Of a stretch of 64,000 nt of DNA, positions 39,416 to 55,490 are shown one piece after another (within the stretch, counting starts at the first letter, position 1; each line of letters starts with the position of its first letter). The notes beneath the pieces were generated by a model, which worked only from the letters and a program-made list of their open reading frames with translations, was not told where the DNA came from and ran no database searches. Source of the DNA: Latrodectus hesperus (taxonomy: Eukaryota; Arthropoda; Arachnida; Araneae; Theridiidae); contig CM075862.1 in assembly GCA_037975125.1 (NCBI GenBank), forward strand, positions 46,378,520-46,442,519, written 5' to 3'. A program made the translations under genes and the position numbers.

Positions 39416-39561
39416 TTTATTTGTGAAATTGATTAAATTGTTCTGGAGACCCTAAAAATTAAATTAAATAAAGGATGTATAATTGCCTAGTAAGTTTATT
39501 AAAAATAATAATACATATGTATAATGTAGCATATTAATCAGTCCTTTTCATATTTTGTGAA

Positions 39562-39656
39562 TGGGGCATTATAGAACATGTGCAATGTCGATAGCTTTTC
39601 TCTCTTTTTTAAAGAGAGAAGAGCAATCGACATTGCACATGCTCTTTAATTCCCCA
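39562..39656. repeat. 95-nt near-perfect hairpin
   Basis: Arms of about 46 nt pair around almost no loop: ACATGTGCAATGTCGAT on the left and ATCGACATTGCACATG on the right are exact partners. Five mismatches over the arm were counted. A folded transcript would resemble a long pre-microRNA, though the tiny loop argues for a foldback or template-switch origin. Confidence 0.9.
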
Positions 39657-44514
<4,858 letters not shown>

Positions 44515-44766
44515 TATAATGACGTAATATTACGTTCTCGCAGTAGACATATTAAAATTATAATGTAATATGGATATTTATTTTATTAATTTTTAAATGT
44601 TAATTTAATTGCTTAAAAAACTCTTTTTTAATAATAATATATAAGATCTAATAATAATATGATGATAAATATCATCTATTAAACAAAAATGCATCAAAAT
44701 GGCTTCCTGTCCTTCTGTTGTTTCGTTACTTACTTAGAATACATTTATATACTTTGGAATAAATTT

Positions 44767-44769
<3 letters not shown>

Positions 44770-44852
<83 letters not shown>

Positions 44853-44862
44853 ATATAATATA

Positions 44863-44926
<64 letters not shown>

Positions 44927-44930
44927 TATA
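44770..44930. repeat. (TA)n microsatellite with TAATA interruption
   Basis: Two TA runs separated by a few TATAA/TAATA units near 44842-44872. It joins the tail of the SINE that follows. The roughly 250 bp between this array and the previous one are AT-rich and empty. Confidence 0.97.
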
Positions 44931-44934
44931 TTTC

Positions 44935-45184
44935 AACAACGGCGGCTGCGAATCATTTCTCGTTACCCAGTGGCAACCTGTGAACCAAGTCATGGAGGGA
45001 GTAGCATTACCCACTTTATACCACCACAAACTTGTTTATTGGGTGGACAACATTCATACATTATCTCAGAAGAAAGGACAGATGAACACAGAGAGAAAGT
45101 AACATCCATGGCCGAACCGGAATTCGAACCCGTAACTCACAGCTCAGGAGTTAAGAACATTAACCACTCAGCTATCGGTCGGCC
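44935..45184 (-). mobile_element. tRNA-derived SINE (family A relative)
   Basis: Minus strand: head with GATAGCTGAGTGGTTAATG (A box) and ACGGGTTCGAATTCCGG (B box), then TTCGGCCATGGATG and a TTTCTCTCTGTG stretch, as in the family A copy at 660-932. The body differs, and the tail runs into TTGTTGAAATATA and the TA array, so it may be a subfamily. Confidence 0.82.
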
Positions 45185-46020
45185 TTTTCTATATTGTACA
45201 AAACAATATTTATGCAGTACCACTTTAGAAATACAAGTACACATTATTAGTTAGTTTATTGAATTTAGCCTACAATAGTATAGTAGAAACATTGAAATAT
45301 TTTCATAATGAGGATTATTTTTTCAATAACTTTTAAATGATCTTCTTAACTGCTTAAAAATTGCATGTATTAATAATAAGAGGAATCTAAAACTCTTTGA
45401 CCAGACCTCTAAAAAATGCATCAAACTGGATTCTCGTGTTTTTGCATTTGTATTGCATTTTTCTTAGAATGCAACTGTTTTCATTTTATACTCTACTGAA
45501 TAGTAATATTGTAGGTATACTATTTTAAAAAAATGTGATATGTGTGTTCTCTTAGTGAATAATTTAAATCTGACCTTCTATAGTATAAATGGAAGAAATT
45601 TTGAAATAATTTCATGGTAAAGAAACTTTCATTATTTTTCCAATACATTGATGATTGAATTTTTAATTGACAGTCACAATTTTCGTTATCCTCAATATGA
45701 ATGGGAAAAAAGAATTCGAAAATAAGCTTATAGTGATTCTCGAATACCATTAATTTCTATGATCGTAATTAGAGAATTTTAATAACTTCTTTTAATAACT
45801 TCATTATCACTGGTTTCAACTGTTTGAGATTCTTTCTCGGTTTATGTTTTAAAAATTTCAATGAAATGAAATATTGAGAATAGAATTTCCAAACAACCAA
45901 CGAAGTTCAAGCATCATATATCTGAGTGCATTTGTTTGAAATTAAAAAAAATCTGAATTATGTTCGTAGGCAATCTCAGTCTTTATTTGTCTAGAAAAAC
46001 ATTTAATTTGCATTTATAAT
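45185..46020. other. AT-rich noncoding DNA
   Basis: Nothing recognised on either strand. Confidence 0.6.
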
Positions 46021-46612
46021 TCATGGATGACTCTTGGGGATATGACAAGCCTGGATGTACTAGAGCCTTTGAATCAGCTTGCTAAAAGTTACTCTACACT
46101 TTCAAAGGATCCCCTCTCATGTTTTATTGAATGGTAATGAGATTGCCGATAATTTGGCCAAGGCTGCCTTTGCTGATAACCTGCAAGACAACGCAAAATT
46201 AACCTATTCTGAAATTTCCTCAATCAAAAGGAAGGAATTAAGTACTCTTTGGAGAGTTCCCTGCTCACCCGTGGTACTTTGGCAAAAGATCTCGTTGGTG
46301 CTACAAGCTCAATATATCGAGAAAACACAGCAGAAGGCTCTCTCACGCTTTTTGAGGGGCCATATCAAATCACTTACCTTTCATCAGGGCGAGAGGTTCT
46401 TTTCAGAAGGTCATTGGTGTGGGGCTGTTCAAGCCGACCCCGATTATATTCTTATTTGTCTAAATTTTACAGTTTTTGAGAATTTAAGGGATCCGATTTT
46501 ATTTTTGGACCTTCTGGACAATTTCGGTTTTATGGAGATGGTATATAGCTTAGCTACATCATCTGAGATTAGAAACAAAAGCATATATCTAAATTATTTC
46601 CACATTAAATAA
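46021..46612 (+). pseudogene. LINE ORF2 tail with RNase H end
   Basis: The frame from 46079 to the stop at 46612 contains FQRIPSHVLLNGNEIADNLA, the final RNase H block with catalytic Asp in GNEIAD, and then KALSRFLRGHIKSLTF, ADPDYILICL and DPILFLDLLDNFGFMEMV, the C-terminal pattern of Jockey-like ORF2 in arthropods. Cysteines of the C-terminal zinc-binding motif are partly lost (SEGHWCGAVQ). Upstream frame breaks near 46076 and the absence of reverse transcriptase show a 5'-truncated dead copy. It is a different copy from those at 7.4 and 61.7 kb. Confidence 0.85.
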
Positions 46613-48582
46613 TCACTTACATTAACTCACTCTGATCGTGGACTTGAAAATTCTCTAATTTATAAAAAAAGTTTTCATTCAAAATTAAAAATTGGAAATT
46701 GCATCTTCCTTGAACATATAACTTAGCAATTAGTTACTACCTTTAATCAATAGATCAGTACCTGTTTTAATTGTATTTTACTTTGAATCATGATCAAGTG
46801 ATTATTTGCAATTTTCCGGAATTAATGCGTAGATACCTTAGCGTTAAAAATTCATTAATTGGAGTCATTATTCTCATATTATAAATATATAATCTTAGGG
46901 TTATATATTTACATTTTTTGAAGAGTTATTTAACGCATAGGTTTTTTTTATAATAATAAAAAAGATAAATTTAGCAACATAGCTGACAATTTTTCATAAA
47001 ATGAGGATATATAGATTCAAAATCTGATAAAGCATAGTTATGTATTACTGAACCTATACAAAAGAATGATTTTAATAGTTGAAAATCATTTATAATTCTA
47101 TATTTTTTATTCCTTTACAAACTGTTAAGAAAGAGATAATTGTTGAAAAAGTATTTTTTTTAATTTTCAAAGCATTACATTCAATGTAAGAAGCTTAAAT
47201 ATTTATTTCTTGCATTTCTTATCATGAAAATGTTCATTTATTACAGTAAATAAATTGTTGTTTAAATATGGCGCGCTAAAGTAATGTTTCTTAAATTGAT
47301 TGATCTGATGTCAAGTGACCACTAAAGTACGTTGAGTTTGCTAGTTTAATGAAAAATATAATGCAATAAATATGACTAATGAATTTAAAATATTCGATTT
47401 CAAAAGACATTGTTATATGTCTTTTATAAGAAATTAACTATGATTTCGCATGTGACAAAATATTTTTGTTGAAACATTTCCTTTTCTCATAAAAAAACAA
47501 ATATACTGATGAAATATTTACAATTGCATTTCTATTAGTTCAAGTGAAAATTTCTAAAGGAATATGAATGTGAATGAATGTTAGTGCATTGTCATTATAA
47601 ATGTGAGTTTTATATTCTGCTTGATTTTTGTTTTCAGGAATTAAATAAATTTGACACTGAATCTTTCATTGACAATTTAATGTCATCTGAATAAAATAAG
47701 TTCCTAAAAATGTATCCAGTGTAATTTTTTTCTGTTCTTTATTATATATTTTTAACAGCACTTAGCTCTGTTAAAGAATAATTAAAAATGAATTAATTAT
47801 GCTCGAAACATGGACATTTCCGTGTTTTCATAATATGTTGAAAAAAAATATTGTTATAAGACTGGCATATTCTGACAAAAACTGAAACGTTAGTTTAATT
47901 TCACATCATTTTAGTTTAACTTGATCCAAAATTTTTATCAAGCATTTGTTAAAATTTGTAATTAAAGAATCAAATTTAATTACTAATAATTCGAATTTTT
48001 ATATCCTGAAATTGATAAAATATTATTATTAATTGAATCATTTCTTAAAAATTATAGGCAATGAAAATCTTTTTTTAAGAATCATGCCCAATTTAGCATT
48101 TACTAAGGGAAAAAAATATATATTTTTCATAAGAAAATATAATTGCATTGTGAATTTGCTATATCCTTATTTACTTAATTAATTTACTATTTGAATAAAA
48201 TAATTTATGTAATTAATATATTTTAAGAATTATGGTCAACTTTTTATTAATAAAAAGGAGAATATATGACATATTTTTATATACATATTTTGATTTTGAA
48301 GAGCATAAATTGATTGAAGAAATAAATTTACTAACTGAAATATTTATTGAATCCATACTCTAATTATTTATTTAATTAAATTATTCTAAAATCTTTTGCT
48401 TGGGTTTCTATTTACTGAGAGGAAATTATATAACATATATTTCCTACAAAAAATACATCTCGCCTTCAAATATATCTATTAAACAAAGAAATGAATAAAT
48501 CTGCATGATCTGCGAAATATCATTTCATATCTCGATAAAGCATGAAAAAAAGAAATCATGAATTTATGGTCTATTTATTTAC
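46613..48582. other. AT-rich noncoding DNA, probably intron
   Basis: No recognised feature. It would be intron downstream of the Beat-like exon if that gene continues to lower coordinates. Confidence 0.5.
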
Positions 48583-48763
48583 CTGCAGCTCTTATCTCTT
48601 TCACAGACACTGCATGTATATGATTAATAGTGGCGACGCATTTAAGTATGACTTTTCCGTTGTGTAGAACATCTGGTTTCAGACGAAAGCGCAGAGCCAA
48701 ACTGGTGCTTTCTAACTGGTCAGGATGCACGACTTTCTCCTGGTCAGACAGCTCAGACTGTGC
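48583..48763 (-). CDS. Internal exon of a Beat (beaten path)-like Ig protein
   Basis: This 181-nt exon encodes 60 residues plus one base: AQSELSDQEKVVHPDQ, LESTSLALRFRLKPDVLHNG, KVILKCVATI. It is preceded on its strand by a polypyrimidine tract and AG, and followed by CAG|GTAAAT. The pattern LExxxLxLxFRxxxxxxxxGxxxLKCxAxI is the second half of the C-terminal Ig domain of the Beat family, cell-surface or secreted neuronal proteins that bind Sidestep-type receptors in axon guidance. The Cys in LKC is the second half of the Ig disulfide. Composition is markedly less AT-rich than the surroundings, and no stop interrupts it. The exon ends in phase 1. Partner exons with the first Ig domain and signal peptide should lie at higher coordinates and were not found. 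Another Ig-superfamily paralogue is possible. Confidence 0.75.
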
Positions 48764-49030
48764 CTGAAAAAAAGAATAAAAACAGTCAGTAACAGAAGCA
48801 TCTTTTTTCATGTTTTCATATAATTTCGTTTATATAACGGTTGCGAAGAATTGATAGTATGTGATAAACTGCTTTAGAAAAATTAACCCCAGTTAGAGGA
48901 ATTTATCACGCATTCGCATTGAACACTCTTCAAGATAAATGATTAAATATTTTCATTCTGACAGTATATTCTAAGAAAATGGGTTTACGTGATTTAATTT
49001 TACAGCTTATCTCACTTGATTTTACCCATG

Positions 49031-49308
49031 ATTCCCACTTGATCGACAAAAACATCTATACCAAGTCTATACCACTTAATCAACAAAGACATCTCTATAC
49101 CAAGTCTATATTACTTTCTTATCCCATTTAATCAAAAGAAACATCTAAATCAAGTCTATATCACTTTCTTATCCCACTTGATCGACAGAAACATCTATAT
49201 GAAGTCTATATCACTTTCTTATCCCATTTGATCGACAGAAACATCTATATCAAGTCTATACCACTTTCTTATCCCACTTGATTGACAGAAACATGTATAT
49301 CAAGTCTA
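49031..49308. repeat. About 50-bp minisatellite
   Basis: Five to six units share CACTTGATCGACAGAAACAT, then CTATATCAAGTCTATA and CACTTTCTTATCC, with 35-55 bp spacing; the first units are more diverged. It lies in the putative intron upstream of the Beat-like exon. Confidence 0.93.
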
Positions 49309-49370
49309 CTGACCCTTGCGTTTTCAAACAGACGACTCACGATGAAGAATATATGTCAAGAGGATATATG

Positions 49371-49375
<5 letters not shown>

Positions 49376-49463
<88 letters not shown>

Positions 49464-49468
49464 TATAT
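49376..49468. repeat. (TA)n microsatellite, left of palindrome
   Basis: About 80 bp of TA with a CA interruption near the right end. Both strands have spurious Ile-Tyr frames. Confidence 0.97.
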
Positions 49469-49619
49469 TAATATAAAGAAAAGACATATATAAATATAAA
49501 GTAATAAATACAATACTGAAAATATAATGTTGGAACTACAATGCATAATAAGGAAATCTAGCCAGCGCAAAGAGCAGCTAAAGAAAGATTTGCCTATATA
49601 AATAAGATAAAACATGAAG

Positions 49620-49941
49620 AAAGGTGAAATCAGAAATATAAAATTGGAAAGATACTAAAGTATATGAAGCAAAACACAAGAATGCATAGGGACCACGTCT
49701 TCATCAGGAGGGAGATGGCCAGCTATGCAAAAATGAATGCATAGCTGGCTGAAAAATGATGCTTCGGGGTAATTGCTCGAAGATTTTTAGACATTTGTCC
49801 TTCGAGCATGTCAGAAAAGAGTGTTCATTTTTGCATAGCTGGCCATCTCCCTCCTGATGAAGACGTGGTCCCTATGCATTCTTGTCTTTTGCTTCATATA
49901 CTTTAGTATCTTTCCAATTTTATATTTCTGATTTCACCTTT
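49620..49941. repeat. Near-perfect palindrome, 118-bp arms, 86-bp loop
   Basis: Arms at 49620-49737 and 49824-49941 are reverse complements with one mismatch seen (near AGCAAAACACAAG on the left). The loop contains its own hairpin (GCTCGAAG against CTTCGAGC), and CATAGCTGGC occurs again just inside the left arm. A (TA)n array lies to each side. It may be a foldback transposon or a recent inverted duplication. No reading frame explains the symmetry. Confidence 0.96.
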
Positions 49942-49947
49942 ATATCA

Positions 49948-50049
<102 letters not shown>

Positions 50050-50054
50050 TAGAA

Positions 50055-50300
50055 AAACCAGGATTGTGAGGCAGCAAAAGTTGAAGTCTGACTTTGTCTC
50101 AAGCCTACAAATCATTAAGCTGAGTAAGTGATTGGGTCTTCGTAATTTAGAAGCAGGGAACAAGCAGATGACTCTCAGAGGTATCTTTTCGCTTGGAGGA
50201 CAAAGCTACTATGACATATTATAACACGCACCAGCCGCTATAATTCTTCGAATGAGTCAGGATTCGAATTCACAACTTTCAGGTAATAAAAATGACGCAT
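50055..50300 (-). mobile_element. SINE (family C), 3' end missing
   Basis: Minus strand: B-box-like GAATTCGAATCC in the head, then CTCCAAGCGAAAAGATACCT and CATCTGCTTGTTCCCTGCTT, which align with the copy at 63645-63955 (CTCCAAATGAAATGATATCT and GCTTGATACCTGCTTAG). The common tail with GTGCAACAACAAC is not present, the copy ending near the TA array. Confidence 0.72.
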
Positions 50301-51029
50301 GGACTTAAAAAGCCATTGTGATTTAAGAGATTATATATAGCAATGTAGAAAAATGTTTCATTGCATTAAAAATGATTTCCTTTTAGTGAAATTTAATTCT
50401 TCCCTTTGTGAATATTAATTTAAATTTTAAAAATAAACTCGCTGTCACTTCATTTTCAATTTAGAGTCTTATTGATAATATTTTAGTACTACACAATTTT
50501 ATGATTGCCATGTCCAGATTTATATTGTAAATAAAACTAAGACAATGATCTCTGTTCACAAAAATATTTTGCTATTTTTAAATCAAATATTAAATTTCTT
50601 TCTTCCTACCCCTTTTAAAAATTGCAAAATTGATTTCATAATTTGTAGATAAAATACTCTAAATTAAAACATAAAAATAAGATGAAATTATTTATTTTTT
50701 GCATGACATATTAATGGCAATATCTACATATATTTCTCTTATTATTTAAAGCACCATTTGATTTATTATCAATAACATATTTTGAATGATTTCAAAACCA
50801 TGAAAGGCCAAACACACACAATCAAATACTGGTTAGTACTTTGTATCAAGAAACTTTTTCCTGATATGAGAAATTCAATAATTGTTGAAAGAAAATGAAA
50901 AACTTTTATTTAATTTGAAATAATAGTTTGTAACTTAGATTAGATTACTTCTCGTTTATTTAGTTTAAAAGGATTTATGACATCAATGTTTTAATCTTTT
51001 GACTTCTTTTCATTTTGTATGCTTAGTTT

Positions 51030-51032
<3 letters not shown>
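50301..51032. other. AT-rich noncoding DNA
   Basis: Nothing recognised. Confidence 0.6.

Positions 51033-51124
<92 letters not shown>
51033..51124. repeat. (TA)n microsatellite
   Basis: About 92 bp of TA. Confidence 0.98.
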
Positions 51125-51128
<4 letters not shown>

Positions 51129-51395
51129 AAACAGAAATGTCTCTTATTCTATTTCATACAGATGTACATTGAATTCCATATAGTTGCAATTAAACAATGA
51201 AAGATTCGCCTATGAACTCTTTAATTGAGATTAGTCTTTAATCGAAGTCACGAGACAATGTGAACAGAGATGAAGGTTAAGTTGTCCTTTGTTAACTGGA
51301 TTCGTTTCACATACACACGTCGACAGATATATATCAGTCGGCAGAAGGGCACCTTTCATCTATATTTGTTTAATTTATTATATGAAGACAAATCA

Positions 51396-51465
51396 CATAG
51401 CCAATCATCAGACATTTAATGTAGCCAATCATAAGACATTTAACATACACAACCAATAGACATTT
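51396..51465. promoter_or_regulatory. Three-copy 24-bp repeat carrying CCAAT motifs
   Basis: AGCCAATCATCAGACATTTA, AGCCAATCATAAGACATTTA and an AACCAATAGACATTTAC form stand in tandem, so three CCAAT boxes lie within about 60 bp. The surrounding 51160-51620 is less AT-rich than its neighbours and may be a retroelement LTR or promoter region. No transcription start, LTR partner or gene could be tied to it. Confidence 0.35.
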
Positions 51466-51867
51466 ACCGGCGAATTTTGAACATCTGCGCAGAGACTCGT
51501 TTGAAAACTGTTATGGATTTCCACAACATTTCCGGTCTTCGATTAGTTTAGGCTTCGAATTCATTACCGCCGCAGGATATCGTAAACTTCCTGATCATGA
51601 TTGTCAAAACATTTCAATATCGTTTAAATGCGAAATAAACAATTTTCAAGAACGCATAAACACTTGAAATATTCTTATACCAGCTGAAGAAGAATGAATA
51701 AGGGACAAAATTAATGCTAAAAAATCTAAAATTTGAAGAAGAAAATTAATAATAATGTTTCTGATTTATTTAAATTGCTATACGAAATATATTCTGAAAA
51801 ATGGTGTTTATAACTGTGAGCTTAAAGATACAAATGTCTGTATATGTTAATGACTCCAATAGTTATT

Positions 51868-52065
51868 TATTGTTGTTGTCGTGTGCCAGCTAGGCTGACA
51901 ACATGGGGTGCGCTGCTCCACTTTTCAAACTGAACCATATTTGGTGTGGAGTCCGACTTCCTCAGTACACACATGCCCTCAGTACATCCATGCCCGAACC
52001 GGGATTTGAACCAAAGACCTCCCTATCCGCAGTCAGGCACGCTGACCGCTAGACAAGTAGTTATT
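51868..52065 (-). mobile_element. tRNA-derived SINE (family A), full length
   Basis: Minus strand: TGTCTAGCGGTCAGCGTGCC (A box), TTTGGTTCAAATCCCGGTTC (B box), GGGCATGGATGTACT, GTCGGACTCCACACC and a CACACGACAACAACAATA tail. This is the reverse of the copy at 660-932 with the same order of parts. It is the better preserved copy of the head. Confidence 0.9.
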
Positions 52066-53857
52066 TATCAAATTAACGAAATTGATTTAACAACTATTTT
52101 ATCAGCATTTTACATCAAATTCCAAAATATTCATGCAAATATTTCTTATTTTATATAAGAAATTAAAATAAAGCACACACACACACGTATACATATCATC
52201 TGCGATAACATAAGAAACACTTGTTTTCCAGAATATGTTTGCAGAAAAAAGTCTAAGTATTTATTTAAATTTCTTTTAAAAATGAAATATTAAACGTGGC
52301 TCTGTTTACTTCAAAATACCAAAACTTGAGAAACAGTTCCGGAACCATTTGTATACGGAAAATACAGACAAGTACAAGCAAAAGCTTTCTTAGGATTGTA
52401 GCGTGAATATCCTTGTACATAAACAATTCCCAAAATGTCCTTGTCTAAACAGAAAAAATACAAGCATGTATTTATTTAAAAAGCTTCCACGTTTTACGCC
52501 TCTGCATAGCTAGACATTATCCCGTGAGCTCAATATGAAATATATCATAACAAGCAGAAAATGCTTTTCACAACGCGTATCACTTCCCTTTTATACTAAA
52601 TAACGCCACATCGAGGAATATAAGAACACTCCTTTATTCCTGAAGTACCTCAAGCATTTGCTCAGACATAAGAAAAGTCCAAACATGAAAAAGGATGATA
52701 AATAATAACTACTTGTGTACATTTCCCATCATATTTTAAACTTTTATTCTCTCTTGCTATTAAAAATGTACCTTATGTTATCGCAAGATGTATATTTTTG
52801 TGTAATACTTAATATTTTATTTATTGTTTATTCTATGAAAATTTAAAAGAGCGCGCCATTTTTTTCAATTCTCGTTTGTTTTATTCTACCTTGTGATCCA
52901 GCTTGTCTCATGAATAAACAGGCGCGATTCGAGTGTATTCGTCGAAATACACTGCGCTTGCTTTGCGGACTTTAACTTGCTTTTAGAATTTTTCCCCCGT
53001 TCTGAAGTTTTTATAGCTCTAGGAATGGTGCTCCTGCTGTCTAATTTTAATAAATGCCATCATGGTGAAATATTTTATTGGAGATAAGAGAGCGGGAAAC
53101 TTCAAAGAGAAAAATGGCATTCCATGGATATGATTGGAAAATCTAAAAGATGGGGAAAAATTCTTTTTACAGCAATAAAAATTCCATTTCAATTGAAATG
53201 TTTGCTAGTTTACTTATTCGTTAAACTTGTTTTAAATTTATGAGTCGCTCTCTCTCTCTGACATCAGCTTTCATTACTTTAAGAGGAGATTCTTTCAAAC
53301 TAGATTTATTTTTGAGAAAAGGAAATACAATTAATTACAATCCTAAGTGAAAACTTGTTTTTTTTTTTACTTTAACAATGTAAAATATAACAAAGTAGCA
53401 ATTTGTTTTAATTTGCTTAGAAAAAAAAATTATTCTGAAATAATGACTTCGGTACTATACATTATTCTTGTTTATTGTTTTGGCTGCTGACATCTGCCTA
53501 TTGGGGTTGCAATCATTTTTGGAAAAAAGGCCGTTGCGTTTCTTTGTTTGAAAGTTAAACTTAATCACATTGCTGCGTTTAAATTGATACGATTCGTTCT
53601 ACCACTTGTAAAATGGAAAGGAAATAAGTGAAAATCAGAGAAAAATCTGTAAATAAGATTAATATTAATATTTTCTGAAAATATATTCTTAGATAATTAT
53701 GAATTTAAATATATAACTGGAGATGGATTACATAACTAAATAGAACAATAATTTGCTTTTAAAAGATTTGGTATGTAAAATATCTATCAGCTGGCTTTAG
53801 AACACTATTAGTGTCTCTGCTGAAATAACTTAATGGCAGGCGTATGTTTAGAACTCT
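52066..53857. other. Noncoding DNA with a complex island at 52850-53110
   Basis: AT-rich except 52850-53110, where GAGCGCGCCATTTTT, ACAGGCGCGATTCGAG and CACTGCGCTTGC occur without an open frame. The island could be a conserved noncoding element. Short CT runs at 53251. Confidence 0.45.
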
Positions 53858-55490
53858 GATTCAGTGCAATTGTTTGTGTGCTCGATTCTCCTTTCTGGTT
53901 CGAATGTTTGTAGCTGTTCGGAATCAACTATAAATTGTATGCTCTGATGTTATTTAGTTCTCGTTTATGCAAAAAGGAAAAGGTAAATGAAGTGTTATTT
54001 TCAACATACTCGGTGCAATTGTTCGTGTGTTCGATTTTCCACTGTGGTTCGAATGTTTGTAGTTGCTCGGAATCCATTGTAAATAACATGTTCTGGTGTT
54101 CTATAGAACTCGTTTGTGCAAAAACGAAAAGGTAAATCAAGTGTTATTTTCAGCATACTCGGTGAAATTGTTAGTATCTTCTATTCTCCCCTCGGGCTCA
54201 AATGTTTGTAGTTGTTCGGAATCCACTGTAAACTATATGTTCTGGTGTTATTTAGTACTCGTTTATGCAAAAATGAAAAGGTAAATGAAGTGTTATTTTC
54301 AACATACTCGGAGCAATTGCTCGTGTGTTCGATTTTCCACTGTGGTTCGAATGTTTGTAGTTGCTCGGAATCCATTGTAAATTACATGTTCTGGTGTTAT
54401 ATAGAACTCGTTTGTGCAAAAACGAAAAGGTAAATCAAGTGTTATTTTCAACATACTCGGTGCAATTGTTAGTGTCTTCTATTCTCCCCTCGGGCTCAAA
54501 TGTTTGTAGTTGTTCGGAATCCACTGTAAACTATATGTTCTGGTGTTATTTAGCACGCGTTTATGCAAAAATGAAAAGGTAAATGAAGTGTTATTTTCAA
54601 CATACTCGGAGCAATTGCTCGTGTGTTCGATTTTCCACTGTGGTTCGAATGTTTGTAGTTGCTCGGAATCCATTGTAAATTACATGTTCTGGTGTTATAT
54701 AGAACTCGTTTGTGCAAAAACGAAAAGGTAAATCAAGTGTTATTTTCAACATACTCGGTGCAATTGTTAGTGTCTTCTATTCTCCCCTCGGGCTCAAATG
54801 TTTGTAGTTGTTCGGAATCCACTGTAAACTATATGTTCTGGTGTTATTTAGCACGCGTTTATGCAAAAATGAAAAGGTAAATGAAGTGTTATTTTCAACA
54901 TATTCGGAGCAATTGCTCGTGTGTTCGATTTTCCACTGTGGTTCGAATGTTTGTAGTTGCTCGGAATCCATTGTAAATTACATGTTCTGGTGTTATATAG
55001 AACTCGTTTGTGCAAAAACGAAAAGGTAAATCAAGTGTTATTTTCAACATACTCGGTGCAATTGTTAGTGTCTTCTATTCTCCCCTCGGGCTCAAATGTT
55101 TTTAGTTGTTCGGAATCCACTGTAAACTATATGTTCTGGTGTTATTTAGCACGCGTTTATGCAAAAATGAAAAGGTAAATGAAGTGTTATTTTCAACATA
55201 TTCGGAGCAATTGCTCGTGTGTTCGATTTTCCACTGTGGTTCGAATGTTTGTAGTTGCTCGGAATCCATTGTAATTTACATGTTCTGGTGTTATATAGAA
55301 CTCGTTTGTGCAAAAACGAAAAGGTAAATCAAGTGTTATTTTCAACATACTCGGTGCAATTGTTAATGTCTTCTATTCTTCCCTCGGGCTCAAATGTTTG
55401 TAGTTGTTCGGAATCCACTGTAAACTATATGTTCTGGTGTTATTTAGAATTCGTTTATGCAAAAAGAAAAAGGTAAATGAAGTTATATTT
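53858..55490. repeat. 149-bp satellite with 298-bp dimeric higher-order repeat
   Basis: About eleven monomers of 149 bp (for example GTGCAAT at 53864 and 54013). Two types alternate: one has CTCGTGTGTTCGATTTTCC, the other TGTCTTCTATTCTCCCCTCG. The first monomers are single and more diverged; from about 54,160 onward 298-bp dimers are nearly identical, showing recent spread. Each monomer holds AAAAGGTAAAT, a splice-donor-like string. Because 149 is not a multiple of three, the repeated 73-residue frames are by-products and not genes. Confidence 0.97.

Noticed and set aside
53928..55476. Ten repeated 60-73-residue open frames, cysteine-rich
   Set aside because: They are produced by the 149-bp satellite, occur on both strands and shift frame from unit to unit. 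There is no start context or independent evidence of translation.
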